Positions 45,386 to 53,398 of a stretch of DNA of 64,000 nt are shown here, piece after piece. Position 1 is the stretch's first letter; each line of letters starts with the position of its first letter. The notes beneath the pieces were generated by a model. It did not search any database. It saw only the letters and a list, made by a program, of their open reading frames with translations, and was not told the DNA's origin. Origin of the DNA: Streptomyces plumbidurans (lineage in GTDB: Bacteria; Actinomycetota; Actinomycetes; Streptomycetales; Streptomycetaceae); NCBI RefSeq assembly GCF_019857225.1, contig NZ_JAFJSY010000048.1, forward strand, positions 34,066 through 98,065, in the 5' to 3' direction. Both the position numbers and the translations under genes were made by a program.

Positions 45386-45515
45386 GCCGAGCATCTTACG
45401 AAGCGTGGTCGTACACGGGGAGCCCCAATCTTTTTGCGAGATCCCCGGGGTGACCCGGTAGTCTGGTCTGCGGCGCCCACCGGTAAGCGGTTTTTCCGGG
45501 GGATGCTCCCATTAC

Positions 45516-45588
45516 GGGGCCTTAGCTCAGTTGGTAGAGCGCTGTCTTTGCATGGCAGATGTCAGGGGTTCGACTCCCCTAGGCTCCA
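45516..45588 (+). tRNA. tRNA-Ala (TGC)
   Basis: 73-nt cloverleaf, acceptor GGGGCCT with AGGCTCC (one G-T pair), anticodon TGC (45549-45551), T arm GGGTTCGACTCCC. CCA is not encoded, so it depends on the CCA-adding enzyme encoded at 7845. Confidence 0.98.
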
Positions 45589-45593
45589 CAACG

Positions 45594-45638
45594 AAAAGCC
45601 CCTCCGGTCTGCGGAAACACAGGCGGGAGGGGCCTTTT
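45594..45638 (+). terminator. Intrinsic terminator after tRNA-Ala
   Basis: An 8-bp GC stem (45598-45605 with 45626-45633) flanked by AAAA before and TTTT after, 6 nt past the tRNA. Confidence 0.8.
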
Positions 45639-45680
45639 GTTCGGTCCAGCGTCACCTACGGCTGTCCTGGACCGGTCGTC

Positions 45681-46400
45681 TCAGCCGGCGCCGGCCCCGA
45701 CCTCGTTCCGCGCACCGTTCCGGGTCTCGCTCCGGTTCTCGTCCCGGGTCTCGTCTTGTGCGGCGTCGAGGGAAGCGTTTCGTGCCGTCGCCGCTGCCGG
45801 GTCTGTGACGCCCTCCGGGTGCAGCCGGGCGATGGTGGCGGGATGGGCGATGGACGGCAGGATGTGACGCCACATCACGACGACCCGCCCGCGGAGGTCT
45901 GCCCGGCGGTTGATGGCCTCGGAGACCAACTGGACGCCCGTGAAGGTGCCGACGACGAACTCCGCGGTCTCCCGCGGGACGACCTGGGGCAGCACCTCAC
46001 CCTGTTCCTGCCCCTCGGCCAGCAGCCGGGTGGTGAGGTCGAACCAATCGCCCCACGGGTGCGTGCCGTTGAAGAACACACCCTCTATGGACAGCCGCGT
46101 ACCCGCCCTGGCGATGGGGTCGTGCCGCAGCCCGTACGCGAACTGGTGCGTGATGTCGATGATCGACTGCAGAGGGGAGAGCCCGGGCTCCACGTTCACC
46201 AGGCCGGTCTGCTCGTCCATGATCGCCTGGGCGAGCGACTCCTTGGAGGGGAAGTGGAAGTACATCGCGCCCTTGGTGACGTTCGCCCGGCGCAGGATCT
46301 CGGACGTGGCCGCGCGTTCATAGCCGTACTCGGCGAAGACACTCGCCGCGGCCTCCACGATCGTGCGCCGCGTCTGCAGCGCGCGAGCCTGCTTGGCCAT
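45681..46400 (-). CDS. TetR-family gamma-butyrolactone receptor-like regulator (ScbR/ArpA type)
   Basis: 239 residues. The N-terminus (MAKQARALQTRRTIVEAAAS), the helix-turn-helix ATSEILRRANVTKGAMYFHFPSK and the ligand domain (ARAGTRLSIEG, PWGDWFDLTTRLL, GEVLPQVV, FVVGTFTGVQLVSEA, HILPSIAHP) match butyrolactone receptors closely, including a Trp where the ligand-contacting Trp of CprB/ArpA is found. The last 35 residues are a disordered Asn/Arg/Glu-rich tail. GGAGGG lies 10 nt before ATG 46400. It is divergent from a reductase-like gene with matching operator-like repeats before each gene. Confidence 0.88.
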   Translation of the reverse strand: MAKQARALQTRRTIVEAAASVFAEYGYERAATSEILRRANVTKGAMYFHFPSKESLAQAIMDEQTGLVNVEPGLSPLQSIIDITHQFAYGLRHDPIARAGTRLSIEGVFFNGTHPWGDWFDLTTRLLAEGQEQGEVLPQVVPRETAEFVVGTFTGVQLVSEAINRRADLRGRVVVMWRHILPSIAHPATIARLHPEGVTDPAAATARNASLDAAQDETRDENRSETRNGARNEVGAGAG

Positions 46401-46446
46401 TTCTTTCTTTCCCTCCGACGCATAGGTTCTGCCGGCAACTCTACCC

Positions 46447-46464
46447 GACCACCCGGTCTGTTTC
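46447..46464. promoter_or_regulatory. Operator-like repeat upstream of the butyrolactone-receptor gene
   Basis: GACC-ACCC-GGTCTGTTTC: an inverted GACC/GGTC pair with a 4-bp centre and a TGTTTC extension, 47 bp before the regulator start codon. The same layout recurs at 46577. Confidence 0.6.
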
Positions 46465-46576
46465 CGTAGCGCCATCAGTGCAGTCCCGTACAAGCGGGCG
46501 CCTTCTCTGACGGCCCGTCCTCTCGGCTGGTGAGGTGGTCCCTATGGCATCGACCACAGTTCTTGTAAGGAGAAGA

Positions 46577-46594
46577 GACCGCTTGGTCTGTTTC
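46577..46594. promoter_or_regulatory. Operator-like repeat upstream of the reductase-like gene
   Basis: GACC-GCTT-GGTCTGTTTC, identical to the 46447 element except for its 4-bp centre, in the same orientation and 44 bp before the proposed start of the divergent gene. With one more base it extends to AGACC/GGTCT. Confidence 0.6.
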
Positions 46595-46637
46595 GGTTGC
46601 CTTGCGAGGGGCGCGGCTACCGGAGTTCCATCTGAGC

Positions 46638-47609
46638 GTGCACCTCACGCGTGGAGACAAACAAAAAGCTGTCCTTGTCGTCGGAGGTACGGGCTTCATC
46701 GGCTCGGCCGCGCTGCGTGCGCTGACCGACGACGGCCCACCGCCGACCGGAGCGGTGAAGGCACTGGTGAGACGGATACCGGACGCGTCCGACGCACTGC
46801 ACGGAGTCGAGTACGTCACGGGCGATCTCACCGACCCGGCCTCCCTGCACGGGGTGTGCGACAAGGTCGGCACCGTGCTCCACTGCGCCTCCTACATCGG
46901 CGCCGACGAGGAGCGGAACCGGTCGGTCAACGTCGACGGCACCAGGGCGCTCCTGGCCGAGGCGGAGCGCGCCGGGGTCCGGCGGACCGTCCTCGTCAGT
47001 ACGACCGCGGTCTACGGCGCCGGACCGCATCATGATCTCACCGAGAACGAACGCGTGCCCCAGCCCACCTCGCCCACCAGCCGCACCCGCCTGCAGGCCG
47101 AAGAAGCCGTGCTCGCGGCCGGCGGCACGGTGCTCAGGCCGCCGCTCGTCTATGGCGCCGGGGACATCTGGGTGGTCCCCTCTCTCGCCGAACTCCTGCG
47201 CCGTGTACAGGCGTTGCCGGAGGACGGCCGGGCCCGGCTGTCGCTGGTGGCGGTCGACGACCTGGCCCGGCTGCTCGCCACCCTCGCCCGGACGCCGGAC
47301 CTCCTGCCGCCCGGCACCACACACCACGCCGCCCACCCCTACGCACCCAGCCTGCGCGAGTTCGTCTCCCTGCTCGGCGAGACGCTCGGTCTGCCGGTGC
47401 CCACGGAGGGCCTCGCCCTCGACGACTACCTGGCCCGGCTGCGCGAGACGCCCGGAAAGGTCAGCGCACATCAGGCGGGGCTGCTGGCCGAGGACCGCTG
47501 GTACCGCTCCACCCTCTGGTCCCGCATCGACTGCTCACCGGGACCCGGCCATCACACCCGGCTGAGCGAGGCCGCCCCCTGGTACCGAAAGCTGCTCACG
47601 CCGCAATGA
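46638..47609 (+). CDS. NAD-dependent epimerase/dehydratase-like protein with altered active site
   Basis: 323 residues. The Rossmann motif AVLVVGGTGFIGSAAL, the NVDGTRALLAEAERAGVRR block and VSTTAVYGAG identify the extended short-chain dehydrogenase fold. The catalytic Tyr-x3-Lys is missing: the segment that should carry it reads SPTSRTRLQAEEAVL. It may therefore bind NAD(P) without standard catalysis, or use other residues. Reductases of this family occur in some butyrolactone loci, so pairing with the divergent receptor is suggestive. GTG 46638 has only a weak ribosome-binding site; a TTG 36 nt upstream has none. Confidence 0.8.
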   Translation: MHLTRGDKQKAVLVVGGTGFIGSAALRALTDDGPPPTGAVKALVRRIPDASDALHGVEYVTGDLTDPASLHGVCDKVGTVLHCASYIGADEERNRSVNVDGTRALLAEAERAGVRRTVLVSTTAVYGAGPHHDLTENERVPQPTSPTSRTRLQAEEAVLAAGGTVLRPPLVYGAGDIWVVPSLAELLRRVQALPEDGRARLSLVAVDDLARLLATLARTPDLLPPGTTHHAAHPYAPSLREFVSLLGETLGLPVPTEGLALDDYLARLRETPGKVSAHQAGLLAEDRWYRSTLWSRIDCSPGPGHHTRLSEAAPWYRKLLTPQ

Positions 47610-47671
47610 ACGCCCGCCGCCGGTGAACCCGCGTGACCCGGCACGACGGTCTCGCTCACACCAACAGCGGT

Positions 47672-47685
47672 GTTTCACGTGAAAC
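47672..47685. other. parS: parS centromere site
   Basis: Exact GTTTCACGTGAAAC between the reductase-like gene and a convergent gene. It is the only exact parS found to the right of oriC in this window. Confidence 0.93.
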
Positions 47686-47693
47686 ACAGCGAT

Positions 47694-47723
47694 GGGGCGG
47701 GAGACCCTCAAGTCTCCCGCCCC
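47694..47723. terminator. Bidirectional hairpin terminator
   Basis: Perfect 12-bp stem (47694-47705 with 47712-47723), 6-nt loop, between convergent genes and 9 bp from a parS site. Confidence 0.75.
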
Positions 47724-47748
47724 ACCGGGCAGTTAGGCGCGCAAAATG

Positions 47749-48450
47749 TCACCGGCCGTCGTCGCGCTGCGCGGCCTCGTCCTCAGCCTGCTTGGCCTGG
47801 ACCTCAGGGTCCAGTACCGACTGACCGCTGCCGTCCACCGAGGTCAGCCGACCCGACTCGGGAACCTCCGTCGCGGCGGGCGGCTCCACCAGCCAGTCCG
47901 GGTTGGCCTGCTTGTCCCACCACTTCCAGGCGGCGAAGGCACCGCCCGCGAGAGCGCCGACCACCAGCAGCATCTTCATGGCACGGCCGGCCCTGGCCCT
48001 GCGCTCATGCTTGCGGACCAGCTTCTGGATCTCCTTGGGCGAGATCTGACCGCGCAGCGCGGCCATCGCCGCGACACCGCGCGCGGTGGCCTCGTCCCGG
48101 ACGGGACCGGCGGCGGCCATCGCCTGCTCCAGCCGCGGGCGGGAGTAGTCGGCGGCCTGCCGGGCGGCCAGCGCGGTACGGACGGCGGCCTCATGGGCGG
48201 CCTGGTCGACCTTCGGCGGTACATGGGTACGGGCCTGCTCCAGGCGCGGCGCGACATGGGCGCCGTACTGGACGCGGGCCTGATCGGCGGCCTGGGACAC
48301 CTTCGGCGCGAGCCGTACGCGTGCCTCGTGTGCGTAGTGCGCGGCCCTGTCCTTGGCCGTGTCGGCGTAGGGCGCCACCACTTCCGCGGCGTGCAGCACG
48401 CTGTCCTTCGCCGAACCGGTCGCGGCGCGCACGCTGTCGATGCGGGTCAC
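47749..48450 (-). CDS. DUF5324-family membrane-associated protein
   Basis: 233 residues. The first 120 are a long Ala/Arg/Glu-rich helical region with apolipoprotein-like periodicity (repeats of the type VAPxxxxAxxxA). A basic segment (RKHERRARAGRAMK) precedes one membrane helix (about 159-177, MLLVVGALAGGAFAAW) and an acidic tail. The layout matches the Streptomyces DUF5324 family; function unknown. The GTG start has GAGGAGG upstream. Confidence 0.8.
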   Translation of the reverse strand: MTRIDSVRAATGSAKDSVLHAAEVVAPYADTAKDRAAHYAHEARVRLAPKVSQAADQARVQYGAHVAPRLEQARTHVPPKVDQAAHEAAVRTALAARQAADYSRPRLEQAMAAAGPVRDEATARGVAAMAALRGQISPKEIQKLVRKHERRARAGRAMKMLLVVGALAGGAFAAWKWWDKQANPDWLVEPPAATEVPESGRLTSVDGSGQSVLDPEVQAKQAEDEAAQRDDGR

Positions 48451-48826
48451 GGGTTCCTCCTCCTCGGTGGCGTACGGTATTTCGACTTTCCACCCTTTTA
48501 CGGATCATGCCTTCCAACTGACCCCGGGGCATGTGAGGGCGGGCATCCGGGTCATGCACAGCGACTCCGGACCATCTCCGATCAACAAACTCATCCAGAG
48601 CTGACCAAGAGCCGAGCGAGTCCTATAGAGGATGAATACGGGGCAACAGGCGCTTGTCGTCGACAATGCCACGGATCGACGACGAGCGCCCCCGGCCCGG
48701 ACGGACTCGGCTGCTTTTCTCCAGGCGGTTTCCCCGGATCCGCGTTCCCAGACAGGCCGACAGGGGACGCGTGGTGCGGACCATGGGAGGATCGAGGGGT
48801 CACGGAAGGACGACGGAAGGCAGATC
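48451..48826. other. Gene-free interval between divergent genes
   Basis: 376 bp upstream of both the DUF5324 gene (leftward) and the cyclophilin gene (rightward). An open frame reading into cyclophilin spans part of it but lacks codon bias and a start signal. I see no element I can support beyond the expected promoters. Confidence 0.4.
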
Positions 48827-49360
48827 GTGGCCGAGCAGCTGTACGCCACCTTGAAGACCAACAACGGCGACATCGAAGTCCGGCTGCTGCCGAACCACGC
48901 GCCCAAGACGGTCCGCAACTTCGTCGAACTCGCCCAGGGCGAGCGGGAGTGGATCAACCCCAGCACAGGTGAGCAATCCACGGACAAGCTCTACGACGGC
49001 ACAGTCTTCCACCGGGTGATCAGCGGATTCATGATCCAGGGCGGCGACCCGCTGGGCAACGGCACCGGCGGCCCCGGCTACCAGTTCGAGGACGAGTTCC
49101 ACCCCGACCTGTCCTTCAACCGGCCCTACCTGCTGGCCATGGCCAACGCGGGCCCAGGCACCAATGGCTCGCAGTTCTTCATCACCCTCGCCCCCACGAC
49201 CTGGCTGAACCGCAAGCACACGATCTTCGGCGAGGTCACCGACACCGGCAGCCAGAAGGTCGTCGACGCGATCGCCACCGCCAAGACCAACCCGCGCACC
49301 GACCGCCCGGTCACCGACGTCGTCATCGAATCGGTCGTCGTCGAGACCCGCGAGGGCTGA
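48827..49360 (+). CDS. ppiA: Peptidyl-prolyl cis-trans isomerase, cyclophilin type
   Basis: 177 residues. Cyclophilin motifs are clear: FHRVISGFMIQGGDP (with the catalytic Arg), LLAMANAGPGTNGSQFFIT and WLNRKHTIFGEV. No signal peptide, so cytoplasmic. It speeds folding at proline bonds. GTG 48827 is set by GGAAGG 6 nt upstream; the frame is open for 195 nt before that but not coding-like. A hairpin closes the gene. Confidence 0.95.
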   Translation: MAEQLYATLKTNNGDIEVRLLPNHAPKTVRNFVELAQGEREWINPSTGEQSTDKLYDGTVFHRVISGFMIQGGDPLGNGTGGPGYQFEDEFHPDLSFNRPYLLAMANAGPGTNGSQFFITLAPTTWLNRKHTIFGEVTDTGSQKVVDAIATAKTNPRTDRPVTDVVIESVVVETREG

Positions 49361-49384
49361 ACTCCACGCAGGGCAGGAACCAAA

Positions 49385-49416
49385 CGCCCCGCTCATCCGT
49401 AAAGATGGGCGGGGCG
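49385..49416 (+). terminator. Hairpin terminator after ppiA
   Basis: 13-bp stem with one T-G pair (49385-49397 with 49404-49416), 6-nt loop, 24 nt after the stop. Confidence 0.7.
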
Positions 49417-49460
49417 GTGCATGGTGTGCACGGCGCACGTACGACGACCTAGGGGAACTC

Positions 49461-50372
49461 ATGGACCAGGCGCCCGGCAGCCCTCAGGGCCCGGAGGACA
49501 GGGAGCCTCAGCACGCCCAGAGCCTGCCCGGCTGCTACCGCCACCCCGACCGCGAGACCGGCATCCGCTGCACCCGCTGCGACCGCCCGATCTGCCCCGA
49601 GTGCATGGTCAACGCCTCCGTCGGCTTCCAGTGCCCCGACTGCGCCCGCGGCGACTCCGGCACCGGCCACGCACCGGCCGCCTCCCGCCCCCGCACACTC
49701 GCCGGCGGCAGCGTCACCGCGGACCCGCGCCTGATGACCAAAGTGCTGATCGGCATCAACCTCGCGGTGTACCTGGTCCAGCTGTCCGTCGGGGACCGCT
49801 TCACCAACCGGTTCGAGCTGCTCGGCCAGGCCTATGTGCCCGTGCTCAACGGCGTCGAGGGCATCGCGCAGGGCGACTACTACCGGATGCTGACCGCGAT
49901 GTTCCTGCACGGCAGCTATATCCACATCCTGTTCAACATGCTCAGCCTGTGGTGGATCGGCGGGCCCCTGGAAGCGGCCCTCGGCCGTGCACGCTATCTG
50001 GCCCTCTACTTCGTCTCCGGACTGGCCGGCAGCGCGCTCACCTATCTGATCGCCGCCCCCAACCAGCCCTCGCTCGGCGCCTCCGGCGCGATCTTCGGGC
50101 TCTTCGGCGCGACCGCGGTCCTGTTGCGCCGGCTCAGGTACGACATGCGGCCGGTCATCGCGCTGCTGGTGATCAACCTGATCTTCACGTTCGGCTGGAG
50201 CAACATCGCCTGGCAGGCCCACATCGGCGGCCTCGTCGCCGGCGTGATCACCGGGTACGCGATGGTGCACGCCCCACGCGAGCACCGGAACCTGGTGCAG
50301 TACGGCACCTGTGCGGTCGTTCTGGTGGCCGTCGTGGTCATGACCCTGCTCAGGACCGCTCAGCTCACCTGA
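49461..50372 (+). CDS. Rhomboid-family intramembrane serine protease with N-terminal zinc ribbon
   Basis: 303 residues. The first 65 residues hold a B-box-like zinc-binding segment (CYRHPDRETGIRCTRC, then CPEC and CPDC). Six or seven membrane helices follow. Catalytic residues are visible as Ser in SLGASGAIFG and His in AHIGGLVAG; HGSYIHILFNMLSLWWIG is the conserved HxxxHxxxN helix. It should cleave membrane proteins within the bilayer; substrates are unknown. It lies directly upstream of the DnaA-box cluster. Confidence 0.93.
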   Translation: MDQAPGSPQGPEDREPQHAQSLPGCYRHPDRETGIRCTRCDRPICPECMVNASVGFQCPDCARGDSGTGHAPAASRPRTLAGGSVTADPRLMTKVLIGINLAVYLVQLSVGDRFTNRFELLGQAYVPVLNGVEGIAQGDYYRMLTAMFLHGSYIHILFNMLSLWWIGGPLEAALGRARYLALYFVSGLAGSALTYLIAAPNQPSLGASGAIFGLFGATAVLLRRLRYDMRPVIALLVINLIFTFGWSNIAWQAHIGGLVAGVITGYAMVHAPREHRNLVQYGTCAVVLVAVVVMTLLRTAQLT

Positions 50373-50381
50373 CGTGCGCGG

Positions 50382-50595
50382 TTGTCCACAGCGGGTGGCG
50401 AATCTTGTGCATAGGGTGCGGGAACAGCTGTGCCCCCTGTAACCGACCGGTGTTTGTGCAGGTCAGGCAGGGGGCGAACAGACTTGCGAAGAGCATTGGG
50501 ATGGTCGTACCGGCGTCAACGCCCGATGGGTTATCCACAGATCGTCGTTCTTTATCCCCAGGGACTCTGTGGATGTTTCTGCGGGCTGTGGATAA
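50382..50595. promoter_or_regulatory. DnaA-box cluster between the rhomboid and crgA genes
   Basis: Within 214 bp there are three perfect boxes, TTGTCCACA (50382-50390), TTATCCACA (50531-50539) and TTATCCACA on the reverse strand (50587-50595), plus TTATCCCCA (50552-50560) and a 7-of-9 reverse match (50568-50576). This is a higher quality of box than anything inside oriC. A DnaA-titrating or crgA-regulating site is likely. Confidence 0.75.
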
Positions 50596-50654
50596 CTCAG
50601 CGGATAGCCCTGGGCAGAGCTATGTTCACCGGGTCGTAGCCGGTACTTCGGGCG

Positions 50655-50909
50655 CTACTTCCACTGCGTGGAGACGCCGAATCCGGCGGCGATGAAGCCG
50701 AAGCCCACCACGATGTTCCAGTTGTCCAGAGCGTCGATGGGCAGCGAACCGTCACTCACGTAGAAGACGACGATCCAGGCGAGCCCGATGATGAACATGG
50801 CCAGCATCACAGGCGCGACCCAGGAGCGGCTCGTCAGCTTGATGCTGGCGGCCTGCTTCGCCGGCGGCGGCGTGTAATCGGCCTTCTTGCGGATACGTGA
50901 CTTCGGCAC
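50655..50909 (-). CDS. crgA: Cell division protein CrgA
   Basis: 84 residues, full length. A basic N-terminus (PKSRIRKKADYTPPP) is followed by two membrane helices, with VSDGSLPIDALDNWNI between them outside. CrgA coordinates septum formation with growth in Streptomyces and tethers FtsZ/PBP complexes in mycobacteria. It is transcribed toward the DnaA-box cluster; its own promoter region (50910-51050) is shared with the divergent DUF881 gene. Confidence 0.96.
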   Translation of the reverse strand: MPKSRIRKKADYTPPPAKQAASIKLTSRSWVAPVMLAMFIIGLAWIVVFYVSDGSLPIDALDNWNIVVGFGFIAAGFGVSTQWK

Positions 50910-51050
50910 GAGGGTCTCTCCTGTCGATGCGCTGCGTGGCCGCGCAGGGAACTGTGGCTGGCTCCGGGGCAGCGTACAAGGGGACTCTTTGGCTCCCCCG
51001 GGCGTCCGTTAGCGTAGTGCTTCCGTGGCGCCGAAGGAGATAAGGGTACG

Positions 51051-51830
51051 TTGAGCAATTCTGCCGACTCCCCCCAGGCCGGATCCAGCCCTGACCGCAA
51101 GCGGGGTTTCCGGCCCGTGCGTGTGCTCACGGTGGCCGTCTTCGCCCTCGCGGGGCTCATTTTCTTCACCAGTTTCAATACGGCCAAGGGCACCAATATC
51201 CGTACGGACACGTCCTTGCTGAAGCTTTCCGACCTCATCCAGGAACGCAGCCGCAAGAACGGCGAACTGGACGAGTCCAACGGCTCCCTCCGGCACGACG
51301 TCGAGTCCTTCGCCGAGCGCGACGACGGCAGCAGCAAGGCGCAGGACGAGAAGCTCGCGGGACTGGAGAAGAGCGCGGGCACGCAGAAGGTGAAGGGCAA
51401 GGCGATCACCGTCACGCTCAATGACGCCCCGCCGGACGCCACCGCCAAGCTGCCCGGCTATCCCGACCCGCAGCCCGACTACCTGGTCATCCACCAGCAG
51501 GATCTGCAGGCCGTGGTCAACGCCCTGTGGCAGGGCGGGGCCAAGGGGATCAAGGTCATGGACCAGCGGCTGATCTCCACCAGCGCCGTGCGCTGTGTGG
51601 GCAACACCCTGATCCTCCAGGGCCGCGTCTACTCACCGCCGTACAAGATCACGGCGATCGGCGACCCGGACAAGCTCAACAAGGCGCTCTCGGCGTCCCC
51701 GGCGATCCAGAACTACATGGTGTACGTGAATGTCTACGGCCTCGGCTGGAAAGTCACCGAGGACGGGACGGTGACTCTGCCCGGCTACTCGGGCACAGTG
51801 GATCTGCACTACGCCCAGCCCGTGGAGTGA
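51051..51830 (+). CDS. DUF881-family membrane protein
   Basis: 259 residues from a TTG start. A basic N-terminus and one membrane helix (about 24-42) precede a coiled-coil stretch (DLIQERSRKNGELDESN, about 60-105), then the DUF881 core (ITVTLNDAPPDA, HQQDLQAVVNALWQGGAKGIKVMDQRL, GRVYSPPYKITAIG). Family members sit next to division and sortase genes; one B. subtilis relative has been tied to FtsZ regulation, but the role here is unproven. First gene of a rightward envelope run. Confidence 0.9.
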   Translation: MSNSADSPQAGSSPDRKRGFRPVRVLTVAVFALAGLIFFTSFNTAKGTNIRTDTSLLKLSDLIQERSRKNGELDESNGSLRHDVESFAERDDGSSKAQDEKLAGLEKSAGTQKVKGKAITVTLNDAPPDATAKLPGYPDPQPDYLVIHQQDLQAVVNALWQGGAKGIKVMDQRLISTSAVRCVGNTLILQGRVYSPPYKITAIGDPDKLNKALSASPAIQNYMVYVNVYGLGWKVTEDGTVTLPGYSGTVDLHYAQPVE

Positions 51831-51855
51831 GCCGAACCGTTCTCGGGAGCTGCCG

Positions 51856-52548
51856 GTGCGTGTCGTTGTCAGGGCCGTCAGCGAGCTCTGCATCACGGTC
51901 GGCACGCTGATCGTGCTGTTCGTCGTCTATGTGCTGTTCTGGACCGGTGTCAGGGCGGACGGCGCGATGAACCACCAGATCGACGTCCTGCAGGACCGGT
52001 GGGCCAAGCAGACGGCACACCCCACGACCACACCCTCGCCCAGCACCACGGCCGCTCCCGCGCCGCCGGCGCCGTATGCGGCGGGCAAGCCCTTCGCGAT
52101 CATGTACATCCCGCGGCTTGGTTTCACGTGGAACAAGCCCGTGCTGGAGAACACCGAAGTGAGCACCCTGAAGAAGGGGCTCGGGCACTACGCGAACACC
52201 GCCCGGCTCGGCCAGGAGGGCAACTTCGCGGTCGCCGGACACCGCCGTACGTACGGCGATCCGTTCGTGAACTTCCCCAGGCTGCGGCCCGGGGACGCGG
52301 TGGTGCTGACCGACGGGACGACCTGGTTCACGTATCGGATCGACAAAGGGCCCTACAAAACCGTGCCCACGGACGTTGAGGTGATTGACCCTGTGCCACG
52401 TAAGTCGGGGTATACGCGGGAGGGCCGCTATCTCACGCTGACCACGTGCGATCCGGAGTGGGGCCACAGCCATCGCCTGATCGTGTGGGCGCATCTGGAT
52501 TCCACACAGCCTGTGGAGGCAGGGAAACCAGCGGCTCTGCGCCGTTAG
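51856..52548 (+). CDS. Class E sortase
   Basis: 230 residues. One N-terminal membrane anchor (about 8-32) and a Pro/Thr-rich linker lead to the sortase domain. Catalytic residues are His in VAGHRRTYG, Cys in LTLTTCDPEW and Arg in HSHRLIVW. It should join secreted proteins with a C-terminal LAXTG-type signal to the cell wall. It starts 25 nt after the DUF881 gene and differs from the two later sortases in sequence. A near-parS sequence with one mismatch lies inside (52121-52134). Confidence 0.93.
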   Translation: MRVVVRAVSELCITVGTLIVLFVVYVLFWTGVRADGAMNHQIDVLQDRWAKQTAHPTTTPSPSTTAAPAPPAPYAAGKPFAIMYIPRLGFTWNKPVLENTEVSTLKKGLGHYANTARLGQEGNFAVAGHRRTYGDPFVNFPRLRPGDAVVLTDGTTWFTYRIDKGPYKTVPTDVEVIDPVPRKSGYTREGRYLTLTTCDPEWGHSHRLIVWAHLDSTQPVEAGKPAALRR

Positions 52549-52601
52549 TCTGGTGCGGGTACGGCGTGAATCCGGTGCCGTGACGGAACGGAAGGGACGG
52601 C

Positions 52602-52763
52602 ATGTACGGCTGGATCTGGCGGCATCTGCCGGGCAATGTGTGGGTGAAGGCGCTGATCTCACTCGCGCTGATGCTGCTGGTGGTCTACGTCCTCTTCCAG
52701 TACGTCTTCCCGTGGGCCGAACCGCTGCTGCCCTTCAACGATGTGACGGTGGACAACCAGTGA
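52602..52763 (+). CDS. Small single-pass membrane protein
   Basis: 53 residues. ATG 52602 has GGAAGGGA upstream. An aromatic, basic N-terminus (MYGWIWRHLPG) and one helix (about 16-36, ALISLALMLLVVYVLFQYV) end in a short acidic outside tail. Its stop overlaps the GTG of the amidotransferase gene (GTGA), so it is translationally coupled. No named family recognised; constant position between a sortase and the amidotransferase suggests a real gene. Confidence 0.75.
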   Translation: MYGWIWRHLPGNVWVKALISLALMLLVVYVLFQYVFPWAEPLLPFNDVTVDNQ

Positions 52764-53398
52764 GTGCACGGATTCTCGTCGTCGACAACTACGACAGCTT
52801 CGTCTTCAACCTCGTCCAGTACCTGTACCAGCTCGGCGCCGAGTGCGAGGTGGTGCGCAACGACGAGGTGTCGACCGCGCACGCCCAGGACGGCTTCGAC
52901 GGTGTGCTGCTGTCGCCGGGACCGGGCAAGCCTGAGGAGGCCGGTGTCTGCATCGAGATGGTGCGGCACTGCGCGGCGACCGGGGTGCCGGTCTTCGGCG
53001 TGTGCCTGGGCATGCAGTCGATGCAGGTGGCGTACGGCGGTGTGGTGGACCGCGCGCCCGAGCTGCTGCACGGCAAGACCTCGCTGGTCGAGCACGGGGG
53101 CAGGGGCGTCTTCGCCGGTCTGCCCTCGCCCTTCACCGCGACCCGCTACCACTCCCTGGCTGCCGAGCCGCTGACGGTTCCGGCCGAGCTGGAGGTCACC
53201 GCGCGCACGCACGACGGGATCGTCATGGGGCTCAGGCACCGTGAACTCCCGGTCGAGGGCGTGCAGTTCCACCCCGAGTCGGTACTGACCGAGCACGGGC
53301 ATCTGATGCTGGCCAACTGGCTGGTGGAGTGCGGCGACCAGGGTGCGGTGGCGAGGTCGGCCGGGCTCGCCCCGGTGGTGGGCAGGGCCACGGCGTGA
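52760..53398 (+). CDS. Class I glutamine amidotransferase (TrpG/PabA type)
   Basis: 212 residues. It starts ARILVVDNYDSFVFNLVQYL, with LSPGPGKP, the nucleophile Cys in GVCLGMQ and the His/Glu pair in VQFHPES. It releases ammonia from glutamine for anthranilate or aminodeoxychorismate synthase; no TrpE/PabB partner is nearby, so which one it serves cannot be told. Being wedged between sortase genes with 4-bp overlaps at both ends is odd and seems conserved in Streptomyces. Confidence 0.92.
   Translation: MSARILVVDNYDSFVFNLVQYLYQLGAECEVVRNDEVSTAHAQDGFDGVLLSPGPGKPEEAGVCIEMVRHCAATGVPVFGVCLGMQSMQVAYGGVVDRAPELLHGKTSLVEHGGRGVFAGLPSPFTATRYHSLAAEPLTVPAELEVTARTHDGIVMGLRHRELPVEGVQFHPESVLTEHGHLMLANWLVECGDQGAVARSAGLAPVVGRATA

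Noticed and set aside
45335..45394. A longer HTH regulator starting at 45394
   Set aside because: It would bury the palindrome in coding sequence and has a poorer ribosome-binding site than ATG 45334.
52121..52134. GTTTCACGTGGAAC inside the first sortase gene as an eleventh parS
   Set aside because: One mismatch breaks the right arm, and the frame (Gly-Phe-Thr-Trp-Asn) fits ordinary sortase coding, unlike the VSRET frame of the true in-gene sites. Possibly weak, but not called.
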